From contig JBBQVO010000092.1 of NCBI GenBank assembly GCA_038211505.1, positions 1 to 12,888 of the forward strand: a stretch of 12,888 bases of DNA, in the 5' to 3' direction. The position numbers were made by a program, and so were the translations under genes. How positions within the stretch are numbered: position 1 is the first letter of the stretch; the number at the start of each line of letters is the position of its first letter. Positions 1 through 6,572 of this stretch are shown here, piece after piece. The notes under the pieces are model-generated. The model ran no database searches. It saw only the letters and a program-made list of their open reading frames with translations, and had not been told where the DNA came from. The DNA comes from JBBQVO01 sp038211505. GTDB taxonomy: Bacteria; Chloroflexota; Dehalococcoidia; DSTF01; JACRBR01.

Positions 1-1
1 G

Positions 2-1522
2 TTGGAAGCGCGGGCGCTGATCGACAATCCCGGACACGACGAACTGAGGCGCATGACCGCCGAGATGCCGAACGCCGCGGCGACGGCGTTCAAGAACGTC
101 GATGTGCTGACGCGCGTCGATGCCCGCAGCACGGCCAGCACCTACATCGTCAGCGACGATCCGGAGGCGTTCCACGGATTGCAGGTGATGTCATGCGCCG
201 ACTACGACGCCATTGCCGAGCGACAGGACGCCTACATCCGCAAGCAGGAGATGATCGTCATCGACGGCGACATCTCGAACGCGCCGGAGGTTCGCACCGC
301 CGCGCGGTTGATCATCGAACGCCGCAACGCGAACGTCGCCGGCATGCAGAAGTTCCTGTATTTCGAGAAAGCCGCAGCCGGTGAGCCCGCGGTGACGGTC
401 ATCGATACGCCGAATCTCACCGCTCCGGGCTATCCGAACGACCGTTGCATCGCCGTCGATCTGGATCGCGGCGTCACGCGCGTCCTGAATTCCGACTATT
501 TTGGCGAGTCGAAGAAGGGCGGGCTGCGGATGTGGAACAAGATTGTCTACGATCGCGGCGGCCTCGCGATGCACGCCGGCGCGAAGGTGATACCGGCATC
601 GTCCGGCATCAAGACGATCGTCATCATCGGCCTCTCCGGGACGGGGAAGACGACGACGACATTCCAGAGCGCCGGGGGCGCCAAGCCGGTGCAGGATGAC
701 TTCATCGCCTGGATGCCGGACGGGCGCATCCACGGCAGCGAGAACGGCTGCTTCGCCAAGACGTTCGCGCTGAGCGCCGATTTCGAGCCGGAGATCTATA
801 ACGCGACGATCAGCCCGCAAGCCTATCTCGAGAACGTCTACCGGAACGAGGACGGCACGCTCGACTTCTTCAACGAGTCGTTCACGCAAAACGGGCGCTC
901 GGTGTTTCCGCTGGCGGCGCTGGGGCGCTTCGAAGACGCGCGCAACATCGCGCCTGTCAGCGCGATCGTCATCCTCAACCGGGCGCGCAGCGTCGTGCCA
1001 GCGATCGCCAAGCTGACGCTGCAGCAGGCGGCCGCGTACTTCATGCTCGGCGAGACGCAGGGCACGAGCGCCGGCGGCAAGGACGAGGCCGGCAAGGCGC
1101 TGCGCGTTCCCGGCACGAACCCGTTCTTCCCGCTGCCGAACGCGCTCCAGGGGAACCGTTTTCTCGAGCTGCTCCGCCGCAACCCCGTCGATGTCTACTT
1201 GATGAATACGGGCTGGATCGTCGATGACGTGGGCGACGGCTCCAAAAAGGTGAAGGTCGCCCACTCGTCGGCGGTCGTGAGCGCGATCGCCGAGGGCGGC
1301 GTCGATTGGATCGACGACAAAGACTTCGGCTACCAGCTGGCGGCGCATGTGCCGGGCATCTCGCCGGAGGATGAGGATCTGCTGCATCCGCGCTCGCGGT
1401 TCGAGGCGCTAGGCCGGCTCGATGAGTACGACGCCTGGGTGAAGAAGCTGAACGACGAGCGGTCGGAGTTCCTGCGGCAGTTTCCGAAGCTTGATCCGTT
1501 CATCGTCGAGGGGCTGCGCTGA
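2..1522 (+). CDS. pckA: Phosphoenolpyruvate carboxykinase (ATP), 5' end cut by window
   Basis: Catalyses oxaloacetate + ATP to phosphoenolpyruvate + CO2 + ADP, the first committed step of gluconeogenesis, in the cytosol. The 506 visible residues carry the kinase-1 P-loop GLSGTGKTTTT (about 210-220), the metal-binding pair DD (232-233) followed by a GCFAKT segment (249-254), the substrate-side block YFGESKKGG (166-174), an NGRS arginine block (about 297-300) and an NTGW block (402-405). The Arg-Ser near 42-43 followed by YIV aligns with the RSPKDKYIV substrate site near residue 65 of E. coli PckA, so about 20 N-terminal residues probably lie upstream of the window. The TTG at base 2 is therefore unlikely to be the true start. 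The motif order fits the ATP family (usually 520-540 residues), not the GTP family. It stands alone, with a 270-base gap after it. Confidence 0.95.
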   Translation: MEARALIDNPGHDELRRMTAEMPNAAATAFKNVDVLTRVDARSTASTYIVSDDPEAFHGLQVMSCADYDAIAERQDAYIRKQEMIVIDGDISNAPEVRTAARLIIERRNANVAGMQKFLYFEKAAAGEPAVTVIDTPNLTAPGYPNDRCIAVDLDRGVTRVLNSDYFGESKKGGLRMWNKIVYDRGGLAMHAGAKVIPASSGIKTIVIIGLSGTGKTTTTFQSAGGAKPVQDDFIAWMPDGRIHGSENGCFAKTFALSADFEPEIYNATISPQAYLENVYRNEDGTLDFFNESFTQNGRSVFPLAALGRFEDARNIAPVSAIVILNRARSVVPAIAKLTLQQAAAYFMLGETQGTSAGGKDEAGKALRVPGTNPFFPLPNALQGNRFLELLRRNPVDVYLMNTGWIVDDVGDGSKKVKVAHSSAVVSAIAEGGVDWIDDKDFGYQLAAHVPGISPEDEDLLHPRSRFEALGRLDEYDAWVKKLNDERSEFLRQFPKLDPFIVEGLR

Positions 1523-1620
1523 CGACGCCGGGTGGGTGCGGCGGCATGACCGTGGGGTATAGCCGGGGTTCGGTCGCCAGGTTGGCATGGGCTTAGTCGA
1601 CTCTGTGTACTCGATTCGGA

Positions 1621-1650
1621 GAGATTCTTCGCTTCGCTCAGAATGACAGT
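1621..1650. repeat. Dispersed intergenic repeat element (GATTCTTCGCTTCGCTCAGAATGACA type)
   Basis: The bases contain ATTCT and AGAAT, five-base complementary arms around an 11-base centre. On the minus strand the centre contains GCGAAGC, a heptamer known to form an exceptionally stable DNA mini-hairpin. From memory, this string is scattered between genes in many copies in Chloroflexota and some other environmental genomes; that is recollection, not a search. Only one copy is present here, between the carboxykinase stop and the glycosyltransferase promoter region, where such elements usually sit. It is not a convincing terminator because no T-run follows a strong stem. Confidence 0.6.
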
Positions 1651-1723
1651 TTGGGGGACCTGCGACTCGGCGCCGGGAGCCGGGCCGCGTGCGTGACTGC
1701 GTTCGTAATATTGGTGGTTTTCA

Positions 1724-1752
1724 TTACTTGGAGCGCGGTACGGCGGTATGAT
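1724..1752 (+). promoter_or_regulatory. Possible sigma70-like promoter for the glycosyltransferase-deacetylase pair
   Basis: TATGAT at 1747-1752 matches five of six bases of the -10 consensus. The hexamer 17 bases upstream, TTACTT at 1724-1729, is a poor -35. Transcription from here would begin near 1759 and leave a short leader containing the GGGAGG at 1786-1791. It is the only reasonable promoter-like sequence I see in the 1523-1796 gap, which otherwise holds only the dispersed repeat. Confidence 0.3.
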
Positions 1753-1817
1753 CGACGCTGGATGCGCGTCGTTGCACGATCTGGCGGGAGGCTGCCCTGA
1801 CTGTCCGTCGCGAGCGC

Positions 1818-2870
1818 TTGACGATCGTCGCCGACACCCTGCCGCCGGATCGCAACGGGATCGCGCTCATCGCGTTCCTCACGGCGCAGATCCTCGCAAA
1901 GCAACGGACGGTGCATCTTGTCGGGCCTGTCGGCATCGCGCCGCCGCCTGACATCACGCACTCACCGATCGCAAGGCTGCCGATCGGGACAGGCGATATC
2001 CAACTGCCGCGCCCGGCCCTCCGCCGTGTGCGGGACGCCGTGGCGAACGCCGATGAGGTCGTCGTGCACACGCTCGGGCCGCTCGGCGTCGCCGCGCTTT
2101 ACTACGCTCGACGGCGTGCGACGCCGGTCACGCTGTTCTTGCATAACGACTATCCGAGACTGTTGCGGCACGGCCTGCCGCGCAACCCCGTCGTTCCGGC
2201 GATGAGCTGGATGGCGGCCCGGCTCGAGCAGTGGGCGCGCGGGCGTGCCCGGCGCGTTGTCTCGCCCTGCGGGATCAGCGGACCGGGATTGGAGCTGCTC
2301 CGTCTTGCGCCGCCGATGTTTCCGATCGCCGATGGTCATCGGACGGATCATGGCGTGACGGTCGCCTACCACGGCCGCGTCTCGCGTGAGAAGGCGCTCG
2401 ACGCGACGGTGCGATCGATCCACGCCGCCGATCGCGGCCGGCGCCGGTTGCGATTCCGGATCGTTGGCGACGGCAGTCAGCTGTCGAACACGCTGCGGCT
2501 CGCCAGTTCGCTCGACGTCGAGACGCAGCATGTGCCGTGGCGGGCGGAGCCGCGGCCAGCGCTCGCCGACGTCGACATCTACGTAACGGCGTCGCGAACG
2601 GAGACGTTCTCGATGACGACGCTGGAGGCGATCGGCTGCGGACTGCCGGTGATCGCGCGGCGAGTCGGCCAGATTCCGCAGTACATTCAGCACGACGTGA
2701 ACGGCCTGTTGTTTGACACCGACGATGAGCTCACGGAGCTGATCGCGGATCTGACCGCGGATCCGGTTCGGCGCGCGCGTCTTGCCGCCGGCGCGCGGGC
2801 GTCCGCCACCGACAAGACGCTGTGGGATCAGTTCGCCGACGCATCGATCGGCGACACCACCTCATTGTGA
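1818..2870 (+). CDS. GT4-family glycosyltransferase
   Basis: A GT-B fold retaining glycosyltransferase that should move a nucleotide-activated sugar onto a lipid or glycan acceptor at the cytosolic face of the membrane. The N-terminus has the family's TLPPDRNGIA acceptor-loop motif (7-16). The C-terminal domain has YHGRVSREK (184-192), IVGDGS (215-220) and the EX7E motif from E262 to E270, followed by GCGLPVIA (273-280). At 350 residues it is close to normal size. It resembles mannosyltransferases acting on phosphoinositol or diacylglycerol acceptors, but the substrate cannot be read. The start is uncertain: TTG at 1818 has no well-placed SD, while GGGAGG at 1786-1791 sits five bases before an in-frame CTG at 1797, which would add seven residues. 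The stop overlaps the next start (GTGA), so the two genes are probably translationally coupled. Confidence 0.88.
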   Translation: MTIVADTLPPDRNGIALIAFLTAQILAKQRTVHLVGPVGIAPPPDITHSPIARLPIGTGDIQLPRPALRRVRDAVANADEVVVHTLGPLGVAALYYARRRATPVTLFLHNDYPRLLRHGLPRNPVVPAMSWMAARLEQWARGRARRVVSPCGISGPGLELLRLAPPMFPIADGHRTDHGVTVAYHGRVSREKALDATVRSIHAADRGRRRLRFRIVGDGSQLSNTLRLASSLDVETQHVPWRAEPRPALADVDIYVTASRTETFSMTTLEAIGCGLPVIARRVGQIPQYIQHDVNGLLFDTDDELTELIADLTADPVRRARLAAGARASATDKTLWDQFADASIGDTTSL

Positions 2871-3574
2871 CGCTCTCGATCATCTGGTCCGTGCACGACG
2901 TGACGCCCGCCTCGATCGGCCGCGTGGACGAGATCATCGAGCTGCTTTCTTCGGTGGCGGGTGCGCAACGCATCTGCATCCTGATCGTGCCGGATGGATC
3001 GTGGACGGACGCCGACGTGGCGACGTTACGCGGCTGGGAGGGGCGCGGATATCTTCTCGGCGCGCACGGCTGGTCGCATCGCAGCCTTCGGCCGAGAGGC
3101 ATCTATCATCGGCTGCATAGCCTGCTATTCTCGCGGGACGTCGCCGAACACCTCGGACGATCCACCGCTGAGCTGCGCGAGATCGTGGCGCGTGGCCAAC
3201 GCTGGTTCGACGATGCCGGACTGGCGCCGCCGGCGCTCTACGTGCCGCCGGCATGGGTGCTCGGCGCGCTGCCGCTGTCGGCGTTTCACGACACATCGAT
3301 GCGATGGATCGAAACCTTGACGGGCATCTACGACGCGCGGCGGCGGCGGTTCCATCGCCTGCCGCTCGTCGGGTTCGAAGCGGACACGTGGCTGCGCGCG
3401 GCGTCGCTACGATGCTCGAACGCGATCAACCTTGCACTCGCATCGACCCTGCGGCGGCCGTTGCGCGTCGCCGTCCACCCTGATGATCTCGACCTGCTGC
3501 TGGCCCGCGATCTGCGTTCGATGATCGCCGGCGGGTACACAGCATCGTCGCCGGACGACCTTCGTGATCGGTGA
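2867..3574 (+). CDS. Polysaccharide deacetylase-like protein (DUF2334/NodB-type)
   Basis: Probable metal-dependent carbohydrate N- or O-deacetylase. From GTG 2867 the protein has 235 residues. It opens with the metal-site motif SVHDV (H10, D11), followed by the paired histidines in HGWSH (H67, H71), a PPAW block (127-130) and a C-terminal VHPDD (203-207). This is the layout of DUF2334 members of the carbohydrate esterase 4-like superfamily. No signal peptide or membrane segment is obvious, so a cytosolic role on a precursor glycan is likely. I chose GTG 2867 because it overlaps the glycosyltransferase stop by four bases (GTGA) and lies just before the first beta strand; an in-frame start at 2822 would add 15 basic residues inside the upstream gene. 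The neighbour suggests that a sugar is transferred and then deacetylated. Confidence 0.8.
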   Translation: MTLSIIWSVHDVTPASIGRVDEIIELLSSVAGAQRICILIVPDGSWTDADVATLRGWEGRGYLLGAHGWSHRSLRPRGIYHRLHSLLFSRDVAEHLGRSTAELREIVARGQRWFDDAGLAPPALYVPPAWVLGALPLSAFHDTSMRWIETLTGIYDARRRRFHRLPLVGFEADTWLRAASLRCSNAINLALASTLRRPLRVAVHPDDLDLLLARDLRSMIAGGYTASSPDDLRDR

Positions 3575-3593
3575 GGCGCTGTTGCGGCTCGTC

Positions 3594-5144
3594 TCAGTGC
3601 TCGAAGGTGAGCGTCTCCGATTCTTCGAGGAGCCAGGCGCCGGGCACGCGGCCGGTTTCGTAGCGGTGCGCTTGCGAGAAGAGCGGCGAGACGCCCGACG
3701 CGATCGCCGTCGAGTTCTCCGCCGCGCGCTGCTTCCAGAGCGTGTCGATGAGATGCACCGGGTCGGCGTTCGCGATCACGTCGGCGGTCGTGCCGAGATG
3801 CTCGGCCCACAGCTGCGCCCGCAAGGCACGCGCCACGGCGGCATCGATCGCGACGACGTTGATCTCGCTGTCGGTGACGAGTCCGCGCGTATTGAGATTC
3901 GCGGATCCGATCGAGCACCATTCGTCGTCGATGATCCCCACCTTCGCATGGACGTATGTCTGCCGGTAGCGGAACGGGTGCACGCCGTTGCACGGACCTG
4001 AGGCGTACAGCGAATAGACCTCGACGATGCCGCGGTCGTCGTCCGCCTTGCGCAGGCGTTCGACGTGCTCATCGTTGTCCCATTTGCCGCTAGTCGCGCG
4101 CGCCGGCAACACGATTACGATCCGGAACGGATCATCCTGGCGGGCATCGATCGCGTCATTCAGCGCATCCATCACGTCGGGCGACCAGAGGTACTGCGTT
4201 TCGAGATAGATGAAGCGCCGGGCGCGCCGGATCGCTTCGATGTATGTGTGATGGATGCCGAATTCGCCCTTGCGGGCAAAGTCGTAGCGCCCGCGAGGGA
4301 TCGTGCGCACGATCTGCGCGGGCGTCGACCACGATGGATCAGCGCCGAAGGCGACAGCCGAACCTGTCTTCGATGCCGGCAGTGTCGTGTCGCCGGTGAC
4401 GGCCTGCCAGCGTTGGCGGAAATTCGCTTCGACATCCTGGACGGCTTCGCCTTCGAGCAGCGCTTCGACATCGTGCCAGTTGACGCCGGAACGCAGGCCG
4501 TGGCCGTTGTCGTCCCAGCGATCGCCGGCGAACGTCGTCAGATCCATGCCGCCGATGAATGCGAGCTTGCCGTCGATGACGATCGACTTCTGATGATGGC
4601 AATGCGACGCCTTCGCCGTGTCATCCAGCTCGCACTGAAGATCTCCGGTGCCGTGTTCCTGAAATATCTTGCGCGTCGCTTTGACGACCTTCCGGGTGGG
4701 CTGGATGATGAACGGCGCGCCGGCCCAGAGGAGGATGCGCACGGGCACGCGTGCCGCCGTCGCCGAAAGGACATCGATCAGGCGCGTGCGGAGGAGATCG
4801 TCCGGGCTGCCGCGTAGCAGTGGCACGTACGGTGTCACACACCAGCCGGCGATGTAGACGTACTCCTGCGCGCCCATCAGCGCCGTGTAGAGCCGCGCGA
4901 AGAACGCGTCGCCGTCGATCAGCGGCGTGATCCGGTTGTGCGCGCGGGGCGGCGTGCCGCCGGCGAACCACCGCCCGTCATCGCCCCACCACTCCGATCG
5001 CGCGCGAGCAGCCGTTGCGTCATCGACATCCGCTTTGCGCAACGTGACGCCGTGCCGCCGGTGCAAGATCGGCGAGAGGGCGGGCGCGACGACGGCGCCG
5101 ACGCCGCGCTCCGCGTGAACGATCAGTGATTCGAGGAACGACAT
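3594..5144 (-). CDS. Phospholipase D / cardiolipin synthase-like protein with two HKD motifs
   Basis: A phospholipase D superfamily enzyme that would hydrolyse or transfer phosphatidyl groups. The 516-residue protein has both catalytic HxKx4D motifs: H184-K186-D191, followed by IGGMD, and H399-K401-D406, followed by GSANLN. It also has WHDVEALLEG (223-232) and the YLETQYL block (313-319) typical of the family. This arrangement is closer to eukaryote-like PLDs and some cardiolipin synthases than to nucleases. There are no N-terminal transmembrane helices, unlike classical ClsA, so it is probably soluble or peripheral. I chose ATG 5144, not an upstream in-frame start at 5258, because the extra 38 residues are Arg/Ser-rich and look like non-coding translation. 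No strong SD precedes it. Its stop faces the deacetylase stop across 19 bases. Confidence 0.87.
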   Translation of the reverse strand: MSFLESLIVHAERGVGAVVAPALSPILHRRHGVTLRKADVDDATAARARSEWWGDDGRWFAGGTPPRAHNRITPLIDGDAFFARLYTALMGAQEYVYIAGWCVTPYVPLLRGSPDDLLRTRLIDVLSATAARVPVRILLWAGAPFIIQPTRKVVKATRKIFQEHGTGDLQCELDDTAKASHCHHQKSIVIDGKLAFIGGMDLTTFAGDRWDDNGHGLRSGVNWHDVEALLEGEAVQDVEANFRQRWQAVTGDTTLPASKTGSAVAFGADPSWSTPAQIVRTIPRGRYDFARKGEFGIHHTYIEAIRRARRFIYLETQYLWSPDVMDALNDAIDARQDDPFRIVIVLPARATSGKWDNDEHVERLRKADDDRGIVEVYSLYASGPCNGVHPFRYRQTYVHAKVGIIDDEWCSIGSANLNTRGLVTDSEINVVAIDAAVARALRAQLWAEHLGTTADVIANADPVHLIDTLWKQRAAENSTAIASGVSPLFSQAHRYETGRVPGAWLLEESETLTFEH

Positions 5145-5188
5145 TGAGCTAGTTCGCCGCCGGTTGTGCGCTACTGGACTTCTCGTCG

Positions 5189-5194
5189 ATCCTA
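5189..5194 (-). promoter_or_regulatory. Possible -10 box for the phospholipase D-like gene
   Basis: On the minus strand this reads TAGGAT, matching four of six bases of the -10 consensus, about 45 bases before the ATG at 5144. No good -35 lies at the usual distance. Weak evidence, based on position and sequence only. Confidence 0.2.
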
Positions 5195-5307
5195 GCACGG
5201 CGCTCGCCGACATTAGCCGCTTCCAACGCGACGGCCCTGCCCGGCGCGCGGGGTTCACATGGAGCCGTCGACGAACGACGCCCCCGACGTTCGATCTCGC
5301 GCGCGGA

Positions 5308-5321
5308 GCACCGTCCGGTGC
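5308..5321. promoter_or_regulatory. 14-bp inverted repeat, possible operator
   Basis: GCACCG-TC-CGGTGC is a perfect inverted repeat with six-base arms and a two-base centre. It lies in the 286-base divergent gap between the phospholipase D-like gene and the glycoside hydrolase, about 50 bases upstream of the TATACT box. Position and symmetry would suit a dimeric regulator, but no regulator gene is nearby and short G+C palindromes are common in this DNA. The rest of the gap shows no gene. Confidence 0.25.
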
Positions 5322-5346
5322 GAATGGTAGAGATGCGCGCGTGAGC

Positions 5347-5379
5347 TTGCGCCGGAAACGTCCGCTCCGCGCCTATACT
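5347..5379 (+). promoter_or_regulatory. Possible promoter of the glycoside hydrolase gene
   Basis: TATACT at 5374-5379 matches five of six bases of the -10 consensus and would place the transcript start near 5386, about 45 bases before the ATG at 5431. TTGCGC at 5347-5352 resembles a -35 but the 21-base spacer is too long for a standard promoter. A similar TTGCGC-plus-box arrangement precedes the monooxygenase gene at 9434-9468. Confidence 0.35.
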
Positions 5380-5430
5380 GCCTTCGACGGGTAGACGGCG
5401 CCGGAACAACTCAATCACAGCAGAAGATGG

Positions 5431-6498
5431 ATGTGCATGGCGACAGTCCGCTGGACCGCCCCCCGCGCCAACGCCTGGTACGCCGAGCAGCCGTGGCTCG
5501 TCGGCTGCAACTTCATCCCGAGCACTGCCATCAACCAGCTCGAGATGTGGCAATCCGAGACCTTCGACGCCGACACGATCGATCGCGAACTCGGGTGGGC
5601 CGCCGATCTCGGTATGAACAGCGTACGCGTCTTCCTCCACGACCTGATGTGGGATGCGGACGCCGCCGGCTTCGCCGCGCGCATCGATGCATTCCTCGGA
5701 ATCGCGTCGCGGCACGGGATCCGCACCATGCTCGTTCTCTTCGATGATTGTTGGCACGATGGCGCCCGGCTCGGACCGCAGCCATCGCCCGTGCCGGGCC
5801 GTCACAACTCCGGCTGGCTGCAATCACCCGGTCACGCCGTCATCGCCGCCCGATCGTCGCTGCCACGTCTCGAGGCGTACGTGACCGGCGTCGTTCGCGC
5901 GTTTCATTCGGACGATCGCGTACTCACCTGGGATATCTACAACGAGCTCACCAACGGATTCCTTCCTGCCCAGGGCTTGCCGGAAGGGGATCGCGCGGCT
6001 GCGTACCGTGCATCGCTGGAACTACGGGCTGAGAGCATGCCGTTGCATCTGGAGCTGCTCGACCTTGCGTTCGGTTGGGCGCGGTCGGTCGATCCGCAAC
6101 AGCCTCTGACGGCCGGACTGTTCCTTCCCGATCGCGAGCTCAACGCGCGGCTGATCGACGGCTCCGACATCATCACGTTCCACAGCTACGAAGACGACAC
6201 GCGGCTGGCGACGCTGATCGGGCGCCTGCGCAAGCACGATCGATCGCTGATCTGCACGGAGTACATGGCACGCACGCGCGGCTGCGACTTCGCGTCGCAG
6301 CTGACCGTGTTCAAACGCGAAGGCGTCGGCTGTTTCAACTGGGGCCTCGTCAACGGCAAAACGCAGACGCACATCTCGTGGACCGGCAAGAGCGACCGCT
6401 GGTTCCACGACATCCTGCATCCCGACGGCCGACCCTACGATCCCGAGGAAGTGCGCTCCATGCGGGAGATTACGGGTACTACGGCACCCGCCGACTGA
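5431..6498 (+). CDS. Glycoside hydrolase, clan GH-A (cellulase/GH5-like TIM barrel)
   Basis: Probable retaining glycosidase acting on a beta-linked sugar. The 355-residue protein has the expected order of GH-A residues: SVRVFLHD after an early barrel strand (64-71), the acid/base in WDIYNE (E172, preceded by N171), a FHSY strand end (250-253) and the nucleophile in CTEYMAR (E277). The block FNWGLVNGKTQTHISW (302-317) resembles the strand-8 region of GH5-type enzymes annotated as cellulases or 1,4-beta-xylanases. There is no signal peptide or carbohydrate-binding domain, so the enzyme appears cytosolic and more likely processes imported or endogenous oligosaccharides or glycosides. The ATG at 5431 is followed by another in frame at 5437, and neither has a strong SD. 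It is convergent with the flavoprotein gene, 74 bases away. The exact family and substrate cannot be fixed. Confidence 0.8.
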   Translation: MCMATVRWTAPRANAWYAEQPWLVGCNFIPSTAINQLEMWQSETFDADTIDRELGWAADLGMNSVRVFLHDLMWDADAAGFAARIDAFLGIASRHGIRTMLVLFDDCWHDGARLGPQPSPVPGRHNSGWLQSPGHAVIAARSSLPRLEAYVTGVVRAFHSDDRVLTWDIYNELTNGFLPAQGLPEGDRAAAYRASLELRAESMPLHLELLDLAFGWARSVDPQQPLTAGLFLPDRELNARLIDGSDIITFHSYEDDTRLATLIGRLRKHDRSLICTEYMARTRGCDFASQLTVFKREGVGCFNWGLVNGKTQTHISWTGKSDRWFHDILHPDGRPYDPEEVRSMREITGTTAPAD

Positions 6499-6545
6499 CA
6501 CCGTGCGACTCGCTCGAACCACGCGACCATGTGTGCCGAACGCGC

Positions 6546-6560
6546 GGCGCCGACAGCGCC
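6546..6560. terminator. Weak hairpin between convergent genes
   Basis: GGCGC-CGACA-GCGCC forms a five-base-pair G+C stem with a five-base loop in the 74-base gap between the glycoside hydrolase stop and the flavoprotein stop. The place is right for a shared terminator, but neither strand has a following T-run, so it is not a canonical intrinsic terminator. Confidence 0.2.
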
Positions 6561-6572
6561 ATGCGCCGACCG

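Noticed and set aside
191..1387. A 398-codon open frame on the minus strand opposite the carboxykinase gene
   Set aside because: Arg-rich translation without motifs, fully overlapped by a confidently identified gene.
1665..1690. G+C-rich CGGCGCCG palindrome as a terminator for the carboxykinase gene
   Set aside because: The stem is short, no T-run follows, and it is more than 140 bases past the stop codon.
1638..2071. Two minus-strand frames across the 1523-1817 gap and the start of the glycosyltransferase gene
   Set aside because: Largely antisense to the glycosyltransferase or built from the repeat region; Arg-rich, with no recognisable family.
4065..4817. A 250-codon plus-strand frame opposite the phospholipase D-like gene
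   Set aside because: Shadow of the HKD-motif gene; low-complexity Arg/Ala/Asp composition and no SD.
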